Part shown: positions 8,103-15,241 of the stretch, piece after piece
Position numbering within the stretch: the stretch's first letter is position 1
Layout: each line of letters opens with the position of its first letter
Source: Agromyces kandeliae
Lineage (GTDB): Bacteria; Actinomycetota; Actinomycetes; Actinomycetales; Microbacteriaceae
Direction of reading: 5' to 3'
Assembly: GCF_009674665.1 (NCBI RefSeq)
Contig: NZ_WKJD01000018.1
Span: 62,001-126,000 of the forward strand
Length of the DNA: 64,000 bases
The notes under the pieces: generated by a model
The model's input: only the letters and a program-made list of their open reading frames with translations
Database searches by the model: none
What the model was told of the DNA's origin: nothing
Translations under genes and position numbers: made by a program

Positions 8103-8818
8103 CGACCGACACGACCGCGACCGCGTCGACGGCGGATGCCCCCGGCTCGACCTCGCCCGGCGAATCCGCCGCACTCTCCGAGCGGCTCGCCGAGGTGTGG
8201 GTCGGGCTCGAGGAGCGCCTCGACCGCGTGCCGATCCTGCGGGCGCTCGCCGAGGGCACCGTGACCATCGACGACTACCGGCGGCTCCTCTTCAACCTGC
8301 GGCAGCAGGTCGTCGACGGGTCGCCGTGGATCTCGCGTGCGGCATCCAACTTCGACATCGACCACTTCACGTTGCGGGCGGCGGCGATCACGCACGCCGA
8401 GGAGGAGCACCGCGACTACCTGATGCTCGAGCGCGACTACGTCGCGATCGGAGGGTCGCTCGACGAGTTGCGCGCCGGCCGGAAGAACCTCGGCTCCGAG
8501 GCGCTCTCGGGCTACATGTTCACCTACGCCGACCGGCCGAACCCGGTGGGGCTGCTCGGGGCGATGTTCATCATCGAGGGCCTCGGCGCGAAGCGCGCGG
8601 CGGGCTGGGCCGCACGGTTCCAGGAGGTGCTCGGGCTCGCCGACAACCAGGTGCACTTCATGCAGTACCACCAGGAGGCAGACGGGGCGCACACCGGCGA
8701 CCTGCAGGCGATCCTCGACTCGGGCATCATCGACGACGCGGCCGCCGACGAGATCGTCCGCTGCGCCGAGGTCGTGGCGCGGCTCTACGCCCTGCAGCTC
8801 GAAGAGCTGGACCGCTGA
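8099..8818 (+). CDS. Iron-containing redox enzyme, heme-oxygenase-like diiron oxidase (HDO) family
   Basis: The 239-aa all-helical protein resembles the TenA/PqqC/UndA fold. A full set of candidate metal ligands is visible: Glu101-Glu103 and His104 (HAEEEHRDY), Glu160 (FIIEGLG), and His191, Asp195 and His198 (QYHQEADGAHTGD). HDO enzymes use a diiron centre and O2 to cleave or desaturate fatty-acid- and amino-acid-derived substrates (UndA, BesC and SznF are known members); PqqC uses no metal. The first 28 residues are a low-complexity Thr/Ala/Ser tail. A strong AAGGAG ribosome site lies inside the end of the KAS III gene. Its place after a thiolase suggests it acts on a beta-keto or fatty acyl product. 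This is inference. Confidence 0.85.
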   Translation: MTTDTTATASTADAPGSTSPGESAALSERLAEVWVGLEERLDRVPILRALAEGTVTIDDYRRLLFNLRQQVVDGSPWISRAASNFDIDHFTLRAAAITHAEEEHRDYLMLERDYVAIGGSLDELRAGRKNLGSEALSGYMFTYADRPNPVGLLGAMFIIEGLGAKRAAGWAARFQEVLGLADNQVHFMQYHQEADGAHTGDLQAILDSGIIDDAAADEIVRCAEVVARLYALQLEELDR

Positions 8819-8819
8819 C

Positions 8820-9719
8820 GTGGCGAGGATGCCGAAGGTGCCGGTGCCGAAGATGGCGGTGCCGCGGGTGCCCGAGTACGTCCGCTCCGATCCGAGCATG
8901 TGGCAGGCGGTCTACGCCGACCCGTCGGTGCCGCTCGACCGCGCGCTCGTGCGGCAGATCATCAACGACCAGCGCCGGCTGTCGCGTCGCTGGCTCTACC
9001 CGATCGCGCGCGTCGTCTCACGGGTGCTCGTCGCGCTCATCTCGATCGTCAAGCGCGTGCTGCCGTTCCGGTGGATGCCGCTGCACACGATGGACGTGCT
9101 CTGCGTGTGGTTCCTCCGCCGGTTCGTCTCGCCCGACGCGGTCGACCTGCTGATCCGGCACTTCGTCGTCGAGACGAACCTCGTGAACTTCATCATCCGG
9201 AACACCCCGGTCGACATGGAACCGGTGACGCTCCGGCCCGAGAAGCTCTCCGGGCTCGGCGACCAGGCCGTCGTCGAGCACGACGTCAACGTCTACGACG
9301 TGCTCATCGCCCTCGACGACGTGAAGCTCGCCAAGCCCGAGACTCTCGACTTCTCGCAGCTCGACGTGCCACCGCTCGACGCCGAGCGGGGTCGTCGCCG
9401 GCTGCTGCGCCTCGACATCCAGACCGCGCTCTGCTTCATGAACATCCCGTTCTCGATGGCGCTCACCGTCGAGGAGTACCGCCGCGCCGTGCACTCGATC
9501 CGCTTCGACGACTCGTTCCTCGAGATCCTCGCGCTCGTCACCGACGACGACACCTTCCGGCACTGGAAGCTCGCAGGCATGAGCCTCTGGATGGACTCCA
9601 ACGTCGACGTGCCGCGCATGGTCTACCGGCACGCGCTCGTGTGCGAGTACGCGCACGCCCGGCTCGTGAAGCTCGCGGGCGGGGCGTACCCGCGCGACAC
9701 CGACGTCGCGTTCGACTGA
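8820..9719 (+). CDS. Unrecognised 299-aa protein of the KAS III-HDO operon
   Basis: I do not recognise this family. It starts at GTG 8820, one base after the HDO stop (ATG 8829 is an alternative). The N-terminus is proline-rich with repeated V-P pairs (residues 6-18). Two hydrophobic/amphipathic stretches follow (about 60-80 and 88-105), too basic to be certain membrane spans. Next are conserved-looking His114 and Glu118 in RHFVVETNLVNF, an acidic segment DVNVYDVLIALDDV, and a C-terminal helical half with RHWKLAG-like and YRHALVCEYAHAR motifs. The tight coupling means it serves the same pathway, possibly as a membrane-associated acyl-handling or second redox protein. A strong hairpin terminator follows. 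Confidence 0.75.
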   Translation: MARMPKVPVPKMAVPRVPEYVRSDPSMWQAVYADPSVPLDRALVRQIINDQRRLSRRWLYPIARVVSRVLVALISIVKRVLPFRWMPLHTMDVLCVWFLRRFVSPDAVDLLIRHFVVETNLVNFIIRNTPVDMEPVTLRPEKLSGLGDQAVVEHDVNVYDVLIALDDVKLAKPETLDFSQLDVPPLDAERGRRRLLRLDIQTALCFMNIPFSMALTVEEYRRAVHSIRFDDSFLEILALVTDDDTFRHWKLAGMSLWMDSNVDVPRMVYRHALVCEYAHARLVKLAGGAYPRDTDVAFD

Positions 9720-9736
9720 GCGGGGAACGACGACGA

Positions 9737-9770
9737 CGGATGCCCCGGGGCCGGCGCCCCGGGGCATCCG
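9737..9770. terminator. Bidirectional hairpin terminator containing the GGATGCC word
   Basis: Perfect 15-bp stem: 9737-9751 with its complement 9756-9770, loop CGGC. Arms begin CGGATGCC and end GGCATCCG. It separates the convergent ends of the KAS III operon (9719) and the ABC exporter operon (9793). Confidence 0.8.
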
Positions 9771-9792
9771 CTCGCTCGCGGGTCGCCCGGGC

Positions 9793-10557
9793 CTACGCGG
9801 CCTTGCGCCGGTAGATCCGCATGGCGACGACGAACGCGACGGCCATGATGCCGAGGAGCCACGCGAGCGCGACCCAGATGTCGGTGCCGACCGGTCGGCC
9901 GGCGAAGAGCGCGCGCATCGTGTCGACGATCGAGGTGACCGGCTGGTTCTCGGCGAACCAGGCGACGGGCCCCGGCATCGAGTCGGTCGGCACGAAGGCC
10001 GAGCTGATGAACGGGAGGAAGATCAGCGGATAGCTGAACGCGCTCGCCCCGTCGACGGTCTTCGCCGAGAGCCCGGCGATCACGGCGATCCAGGTCAGCG
10101 CGAGCGTGAACAGCACGAGGATGCCGATCACCGCGAGCCAGGCGCCGACCGATGCGCCCGTGCGGAAGCCCATGACGAGGGCGACTCCCACGACTATCGC
10201 GACCGACACGAGGTTGGCGACGAGCGAGGTCAGCACGTGGCCCCACAGCACGCTCGACCTCGCGATCGGCATCGACTTGAAGCGCTGGAAGATTCCGCCC
10301 TGCAGGTCGAGGAACAGCCGGTACGCCGTGTAGGCGACCCCCGAGGCGATCGTGATGAGCAGGGTACCGGGGAGCAGGTAGTCGATGTACGACTCCGAGC
10401 TGCCGGTCCGGATGGCGCCGCCGAAGACGTAGGTGAACAGCAGCATCAGCGCGATCGGCGTGACCGCGGTGGTGAGGATCGTGTCGGGGCTGCGGACGAT
10501 GTGGGTGAGCGATCGCACGGTGAGGACGCGGGTGTCGCTCAGGAGGTGGGTGGTCAT
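9793..10557 (-). CDS. ABC-2 type exporter permease (DrrB-like)
   Basis: The 254-aa protein has six hydrophobic segments (about 30-50, 62-85, 110-135, 142-165, 175-195 and 225-245) with the ABC2_membrane pattern. Key features are a conserved YLLPGTL region, a FQRFKSMPIARSS coupling-helix stretch, and SAFVPTDSMPGPV before the last spans. DrrB-like permeases export hydrophobic drugs or lipids together with a DrrA-like ATPase. ATG 10557 has AAGGAG upstream and overlaps the ATPase stop by 4 nt. It is the last gene of the PadR-DUF1048-ATPase-permease operon. Confidence 0.9.
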   Translation of the reverse strand: MTTHLLSDTRVLTVRSLTHIVRSPDTILTTAVTPIALMLLFTYVFGGAIRTGSSESYIDYLLPGTLLITIASGVAYTAYRLFLDLQGGIFQRFKSMPIARSSVLWGHVLTSLVANLVSVAIVVGVALVMGFRTGASVGAWLAVIGILVLFTLALTWIAVIAGLSAKTVDGASAFSYPLIFLPFISSAFVPTDSMPGPVAWFAENQPVTSIVDTMRALFAGRPVGTDIWVALAWLLGIMAVAFVVAMRIYRRKAA

Positions 10558-11384
10558 CGTGGCTCCTTCCCGGTCGCCCGGTCGGGCTCGTCCGCCCGGG
10601 CGGGCTCCCCGACGAGGGCGAGGAAGACCTCTTCGAGGCTGGGCTGCTTCTCGACGTACTCGACCTTCGCGGCCGGGAGCAGGCGCTTGAGTTCGGCCAG
10701 CGTTCCGTTCCGGATGATCGCGCCCTCGTGGAGGATCGCGATCCGGTCGGCGAGCTGCTCGGCCTCGTCGAGGTACTGGGTGGTGAGCAGCACCGTCGTG
10801 CCGCCGTCGGCCAGGGCGCGGATGGTCTGCCAGACCTCGATGCGCGCCTGCGGGTCGAGCCCGGTCGTCGGCTCGTCGAGGAAGATCACGGGCGGGTCGC
10901 CGATCAGGCTCATCGCGATGTCGAGGCGGCGCCGCATGCCGCCCGAGTAGGTCGCCGCTCGGCGCCCTCCGGCCTCGGAGAGCGAGAACCTGTCGAGGAG
11001 GTCGTCGGCGGTGGCGCCCGGGTCCTCCACGTGGCGGAGCCGCGCGACGAGCACGAGGTTCTCGCGGCCGGTGAGCACCTCGTCGACCGCGGCGAACTGC
11101 CCGGTCAGGCTGATCGAGCGTCGCACCTCGGCGGGCGCGGCCCCGACGTCGAACCCCTGCACGGTCGCGGTCCCGGCATCGGCCTTCAGCAGCGTCGAGA
11201 GGATGTTCACCAGGGTGGTCTTGCCGGCCCCGTTCGAGCCGAGCAGGGCGACGATGCTGCCCGTGGCGACCTCGAGGTCGACGCCACGGAGCACGTGCAG
11301 GTCGGCGAAGGACTTCTCGATGCCCCGAATGCGGATCGCCTGCGCTGCCGGCGCCGCGGGTGCGGCGGGCGCTGCGGCGATCAT
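10554..11384 (-). CDS. ABC transporter ATP-binding protein (DrrA-like)
   Basis: This 276-aa nucleotide-binding subunit has Walker A (GSNGAGKTT), Q-loop region SLTGQFAAVDEVLTG, signature YSGGMRRR, Walker B with catalytic Glu (VIFLDEPTTGLD) and an H-loop-like TTQYLDEAEQ in which Gln replaces the usual His, as is normal in DrrA. The C-terminal extension with YVEKQPSLEEVFLAL is the DrrA-type tail. An Ala/Pro run opens the protein. AGGAGGAA precedes ATG 11384, which overlaps the DUF1048 stop. It powers export by the permease encoded next. Confidence 0.93.
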   Translation of the reverse strand: MIAAAPAAPAAPAAQAIRIRGIEKSFADLHVLRGVDLEVATGSIVALLGSNGAGKTTLVNILSTLLKADAGTATVQGFDVGAAPAEVRRSISLTGQFAAVDEVLTGRENLVLVARLRHVEDPGATADDLLDRFSLSEAGGRRAATYSGGMRRRLDIAMSLIGDPPVIFLDEPTTGLDPQARIEVWQTIRALADGGTTVLLTTQYLDEAEQLADRIAILHEGAIIRNGTLAELKRLLPAAKVEYVEKQPSLEEVFLALVGEPARADEPDRATGKEPR

Positions 11385-11755
11385 CGCGGTTCCTCCTCGT
11401 CGCGCTTGGCGTCATCGATCGCCCTGGTCAGGCGTGCGCGCTCCTTGTCGATCCACTGCGTTCCGCCGTAGGCCTGGGTGAACGTCTCGGCGAATCCGAC
11501 CGGGTCGTCGCCGACGATGTCGCCGATGGGCGTGCCGTCGATGGCGGCGCGCTCGAACAGGTCGGCGAAGTCGCCGAGCATGGTGACGAGGGTGTCGCCG
11601 TCGGTGATGCCGCCGTAGTACATGAAGTACCGCTCGAACGCCTTCGCGGCGCCGGCGTACGGCTCGGGCAGCGCGGCGACGCGCGCCTTGTACTGGCGGT
11701 ACTGCTTCTTCTGCTCGAGCGATCCGGTGATCGCCTCGATCCACTTCGCGGCCAT
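11381..11755 (-). CDS. DUF1048 domain-containing protein
   Basis: This 124-aa soluble protein begins MAAKWIEAITGSLEQKKQYR and keeps the family pattern KARVAALPEPY and FERYFMYYGG. DUF1048 proteins are short helical proteins found repeatedly beside PadR regulators and ABC-2 exporters. Their role is unknown, but the conserved neighbourhood suggests they assist the exporter or its control. Here the gene sits between PadR (2-nt gap) and the ATPase (4-nt overlap). Confidence 0.85.
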   Translation of the reverse strand: MAAKWIEAITGSLEQKKQYRQYKARVAALPEPYAGAAKAFERYFMYYGGITDGDTLVTMLGDFADLFERAAIDGTPIGDIVGDDPVGFAETFTQAYGGTQWIDKERARLTRAIDDAKRDEEEPR

Positions 11756-11757
11756 GG

Positions 11758-12105
11758 TCACTTCTCCTCTTCGTGGAGCGGTTCGATGTCGTGGAGCTGT
11801 TCGATGCGTGCTGCGAGGAAGCTCCACGTCCTCCAGAACTCGTCGAGGGAGTCGCGCCCCCGTGCGTTGAGCGAGTACACCTTGCGCGGTGGTCCCTTCT
11901 CCGACGGCACCTTCTCGACGTCGACGAGGCCGCGCTGCTCGATGCGTACGAGCAGGGCGTAGATGGTGCCCTCGGCGATGTCGGTGAAGCCCTGTTCGCG
12001 CAGCCACGAGGTGATCTCGTAGCCGTAGGCGGGCCGGCCGGACAGGACCGCGAGCACGATGCCCTCGAGCGTGCCCTTCAGCATCTCGGTCGCCTGCTTG
12101 CCCAT
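11758..12105 (-). CDS. PadR-family transcriptional regulator
   Basis: The 115-aa protein has the PadR winged helix. It opens MGKQATEMLKGTLEGIVLAVL, followed by YGYEITSWLREQGF, the recognition/wing stretch EGTIYALLVRIEQRGLV and PPRKVYSLNARGRDSLDEF, and a C-terminal dimerisation helix. PadR proteins of this size repress multidrug exporters and are released by the drug. ATG 12105 has AGGAGG upstream. The promoter/operator at 12123-12181 shows it probably represses its own four-gene operon. Confidence 0.93.
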   Translation of the reverse strand: MGKQATEMLKGTLEGIVLAVLSGRPAYGYEITSWLREQGFTDIAEGTIYALLVRIEQRGLVDVEKVPSEKGPPRKVYSLNARGRDSLDEFWRTWSFLAARIEQLHDIEPLHEEEK

Positions 12106-12122
12106 CGGGCCTCCTCGACTAA

Positions 12123-12181
12123 TCAGTGTTGCTGAGTACCGGTACATAGTAACCACGAGTACCGGTAGATAGCAACACTGA
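12123..12181 (-). promoter_or_regulatory. PadR operon promoter with nested operator repeats
   Basis: On the minus strand, -35 TTGCTA (12175-12170), 18-bp spacer and -10 TACTAT (12151-12146). Two copies of GAGTACCGGTA on the plus strand (12134-12144 and 12157-12167, 23 bp apart) contain the palindrome GTACCGGTAC. One lies in the spacer and one just downstream of the -10. An outer perfect 11-bp inverted repeat TCAGTGTTGCT (12123-12133) and AGCAACACTGA (12171-12181) frames the whole. The layout predicts PadR autorepression. Confidence 0.8.
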
Positions 12182-12362
12182 ATACCGAACTCCTCGGCGG
12201 GTGTCTCGTGGCGCCGGACGTACGGCACCTTCTCAGGCGGTGTCGGACGGCGCAGGGGTAGCCTGAGGGCGGGTCGCGCCGCGATGCTCCGGCACGCGGC
12301 GAAGAGGTCGGCCCGCGGGGGCGCGAAGTCCGAACCATCGCCCGAAACGGAGCTGCTGACCG

Positions 12363-13271
12363 ATGTCCTGGGACGACGACGAATCGACCGGCGACCGCCG
12401 GCGCGATTCGCGCCGCCGGACGTCCGCCCGCGAGATCCTCCTCCAGATCGCCGGCTACGTCGGCCTGGTGACCGCGGTCGTCGCCCTGGTGGTGGGCGCG
12501 GTGTTCGCGGTGACCGTCTGGGGCGTCGCGGCGAAGCCCGGGGGGTTCGCCGCTCCGTCCGCGTCCGGGCGCGGCGCCCCGCTCCCGCCGGTGACCGCGT
12601 CATCGGCCGACGGCGAGCCGGGAACGGGTGCCCGTGCCGAGTCGACGGCTGACCCGAACGCCCTGACCGGTTCGGAAGTGGCGCCGCTCGTCGAGCCCGA
12701 ACCCGTGGCCGAACCGGAGGTCGAGGTCGACTGGCTCTCGGTGGTCGCCGAGGCGACGGGCATCCCCGCCCGGGCCCTGTCGGCCTACGCGCTCGCACAC
12801 GTCGCGATCGCCGAGGAGGAGCCGTCGTGCGGGCTCGACTGGACGACGATCGCCGCGATCGGCGCGATCGAGTCCGGCCACGGCGGCCACGGCGGATCGG
12901 TCCTCGAAGCGTCGGGCATGGTCCGGCCCACGATCCTCGGCCCGGCGCTCGACGGCGACGGCGTGGCGGCGATCCACGACACCGACGGCGGCCTCCTCGA
13001 CGGCGACGTCACGTGGGACCGCGCGGTCGGGCCCATGCAGTTCATCCCGTCGACCTGGGAGCAGTGGGGGGCCGACGCGAACGGCGACGGCGTCGCCGAC
13101 CCCAGCCAGATCGACGACGCGGCCCACGCCGCCGCACGCTACCTGTGCGCCTCCGGCCCGATGACCACGCCCGACGGCTGGCGCGCAGCCGTCTTCTCGT
13201 ACAACCACCTCGACTCGTACGTCGACAAGGTCGCGAGGATAGCGAACGGCTACGCCGACGCGATCGGGTAG
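12363..13271 (+). CDS. Membrane-anchored lytic transglycosylase
   Basis: In this 302-aa protein a basic N-terminal cytoplasmic tail (residues 1-24) leads into one membrane span (about 28-58). A low-complexity Pro/Ala/Glu linker (60-120) follows, then an SLT-type catalytic domain outside the cell. The likely catalytic glutamate is in AIGAIESGHGGHGG; VGPMQFIPSTWEQWG and FSYNHLDSYV are the typical substrate-groove motifs. A DANGDGVADPSQ stretch resembles the calcium-binding loop seen in related actinobacterial enzymes. It would cleave peptidoglycan glycan strands during wall remodelling. No partner gene is adjacent. Confidence 0.9.
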   Translation: MSWDDDESTGDRRRDSRRRTSAREILLQIAGYVGLVTAVVALVVGAVFAVTVWGVAAKPGGFAAPSASGRGAPLPPVTASSADGEPGTGARAESTADPNALTGSEVAPLVEPEPVAEPEVEVDWLSVVAEATGIPARALSAYALAHVAIAEEEPSCGLDWTTIAAIGAIESGHGGHGGSVLEASGMVRPTILGPALDGDGVAAIHDTDGGLLDGDVTWDRAVGPMQFIPSTWEQWGADANGDGVADPSQIDDAAHAAARYLCASGPMTTPDGWRAAVFSYNHLDSYVDKVARIANGYADAIG

Positions 13272-13300
13272 GCCTTCGTCGAACGTGCAAGACTGCCTCG

Positions 13301-14047
13301 ATGACCGCCGACATCGAGCTCGCACGCATCGACGGCGGCACCGTCGCGATGCACGACGCCCGCCGCAGGCTGCGGTGGAGCGTCGAGCTCGAGCCGTTCG
13401 AGATCGGCGTGTACCCGGTCACGCAGGAGCAGTTGGCCGAACTCCTCGGTGAGACGGCGACGCACCCGCGCCGACCCGCCACGGGCGTGAGCTGGCTCCG
13501 CGCCATCCGCTTCTGCAATGCCGCGTCGGAGTGGGAGGGGCTCGACCCCGCGTACACGTTCGACGGCGAGGAGGTGACCTGGCACGTCGACGCCGACGGG
13601 TTCCGCCTGCCGACCGAAGCGGAGTGGGAGTTCGCGTGCCGCGCCGGCTCGACGACCCCGCACTACGGCCCGCTCGACGAGGTGGCGTGGACGAGCGCCG
13701 ACGGCGTGACCGCCCCGCAGGACGTCGGCGGCAAGCTGCCGAACCTCAACGGGCTGTTCGACACGCTCGGCAACGCGTGGGAGTGGTGCTGGGACCTTCT
13801 GGACCCGGCCCGCTACGACGAGTACCGGGTGTTCCGCGGCGGCGGCTTCGCCGACGACGCCTGGAGCGTCAGGGCGTCGGTGCGCCGCGGGGGAGCGCCG
13901 CGCATGCACCACGAGGACGTCGGCTTCCGGGTCGCGCGCGGCGGCTTCGATGCGACGGATGCCGCGCAGGGCTGGTCGGCGCAGGCCGACCTCGAGCGCG
14001 CGACGGTCGACGGTCCGCTGCCGCCGGGCTGGACGCCGCGCGGGTGA
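13301..14047 (+). CDS. SUMF1/FGE-fold domain protein
   Basis: This 248-aa protein has the formylglycine-generating-enzyme fold: YPVTQEQLAEL, VSWLRAIRFCN, FRLPTEAEWEFACRAGS, NGLFDTLGNAWEWC and VFRGGGFADDAWSVRAS. The paired cysteines that bind copper in true sulfatase-maturing enzymes (expected in the last motif) are missing, and there is no sulfatase nearby. A general ligand-binding, EgtB-like or unknown role is therefore more likely. ATG 13301 lies 6 nt after the -10-like AAGACT (13289-13294), which suggests a leaderless transcript. Confidence 0.85.
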   Translation: MTADIELARIDGGTVAMHDARRRLRWSVELEPFEIGVYPVTQEQLAELLGETATHPRRPATGVSWLRAIRFCNAASEWEGLDPAYTFDGEEVTWHVDADGFRLPTEAEWEFACRAGSTTPHYGPLDEVAWTSADGVTAPQDVGGKLPNLNGLFDTLGNAWEWCWDLLDPARYDEYRVFRGGGFADDAWSVRASVRRGGAPRMHHEDVGFRVARGGFDATDAAQGWSAQADLERATVDGPLPPGWTPRG

Positions 14048-14159
14048 TCCGCATCCGGCGGGGCCGCCCACGCCGCCCTTCCGCTCGCGGTGCGGGGTGC
14101 CTACGGTTGGGTGCGCGCCCGGTGCACCGGCCGGGTCGAAGTCCGAGGGAGGATCCGCC

Positions 14160-14873
14160 GTGTCGCCTCAGCAGACCGTGCTCGCCGCCATGTCCGCGCT
14201 GTTCGGGCGTCGGGACATCGCGGCGCTCGACGAGTACGTCGCCCCCGGAGCCGCGCTGCGCGCGTTGGTGAGCGGGCTGCCCCCGGCGTACCGCTTCGAG
14301 CCCGTGCGGGTGATCGCCGAGGGGGAGTTCGTCGTCGTCCATGGCCTGCACCACGGTCTCGGTCCGGTCCCGCTCGTCGGATTCGACCTCTTCCGCGTCG
14401 TCGACGAGCGCATCGTCGAGCACTGGGCCGCGCGCACGCCGGTCGTGGACGAACCGGTCGGCGGTCGATCGCAGACCGACGGACCGGTCGAGCCCGCCGA
14501 CCACGAACGGACCGCCGAGAACCGGGCGCTCGTCGTCGGCTGGATCGATCGGGTGCTCATCGGCGGCGACCGCGCGGTGCGGGCGGAGTACGTCTCGACG
14601 GAGCGCTACGCCCAGCACAATCCGGAGGCCGGCGACGGACTCGACGGGCTGGCCGCGGCCGTCGCCGCGTGGGCGGACGCCGGTCGACGGCTCACCTACG
14701 TCGCTCGGCGGCAGGTCGTCGCCGAGGGCGACTTCGTGTTCGCGCGGTGCGAGGGCGACTTCGGCGGGCCGGTGGTGTTCAACGACCTCTGGCGGGTCGA
14801 GGGCGGCCGGATCGTCGAGCACTGGGACGTCATCGCCCCGACCCTGCGACCCGTGGACGGCGCCCGGGCCTGA
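14160..14873 (+). CDS. Protein with two tandem SnoaL-like (NTF2-fold) domains
   Basis: The 237-aa product is two cone-barrel domains in one chain: residues 1-105 (SPQQTVLAAMSALFGRRD ... VDERIVEHWAAR) and 120-237 (NRALVVGWIDRVLIGGD ... VEGGRIVEHWDV). Each ends with the same GGRIVEHWD-type strand, so an internal duplication is evident. SnoaL-like proteins are small hydrolases, isomerases or polyketide cyclases; nothing here identifies a substrate. GTG 14160 follows AGGGAGGATCC, a strong ribosome site. Confidence 0.85.
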   Translation: MSPQQTVLAAMSALFGRRDIAALDEYVAPGAALRALVSGLPPAYRFEPVRVIAEGEFVVVHGLHHGLGPVPLVGFDLFRVVDERIVEHWAARTPVVDEPVGGRSQTDGPVEPADHERTAENRALVVGWIDRVLIGGDRAVRAEYVSTERYAQHNPEAGDGLDGLAAAVAAWADAGRRLTYVARRQVVAEGDFVFARCEGDFGGPVVFNDLWRVEGGRIVEHWDVIAPTLRPVDGARA

Positions 14874-14890
14874 GCCGGGCGCCGATCCGG

Positions 14891-15061
14891 CTACGGCAGC
14901 TGCAGCGCCGTGTCGCCGAGCACGACGGCGGCGACCGACAGGATCGCCCCGGCCGCGAGGACCAGCCCAGCCATCACGAGCACGAGCGCTGTGCCGAAGA
15001 GGGTGGCCTTCGATTCCTCCCGGATCGTCTGCGCGGGCGGTTTCGGGGTGTTCGAGGTCAT
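14891..15061 (-). CDS. Small single-span membrane protein (56 aa)
   Basis: A short Lys/Glu-containing cytoplasmic tail (MTSNTPKPPAQTIREESKA) is followed by one hydrophobic span (about residues 21-51). An AGGAA ribosome site precedes ATG 15061. A longer reading to 15145 (84 aa) is possible but adds an unlikely charged segment. Function unknown. An AT-rich TATGTT about 110 nt upstream (15176-15171) could be its -10. Confidence 0.6.
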   Translation of the reverse strand: MTSNTPKPPAQTIREESKATLFGTALVLVMAGLVLAAGAILSVAAVVLGDTALQLP

Positions 15062-15241
15062 CGCGGTTCCTGCTTCATGTCGGATCCCCTTCGATTCCGA
15101 TTCGGAGGAGGGCGCTGAGGTGCTCTCCTCCCGGTTGGAGCACATGCTGCGCGCTCAGCGGCGAGGCCGAAACATACTTTCGGATGAACCGACCCGTGGA
15201 TCGAGGGTCCGTCGTCGGGCGCGCCGCGGCAGCCCCGGGGA

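Noticed and set aside
8099-8818. HDO-type protein as a true heme oxygenase or PqqC
   Set aside because: Heme-binding context and pqq genes are absent, while diiron-type ligands are present and the neighbour is a thiolase.
13301-14047. SUMF1-type protein as a sulfatase-activating formylglycine enzyme
   Set aside because: The copper-binding cysteine pair is absent and no sulfatase gene is nearby.
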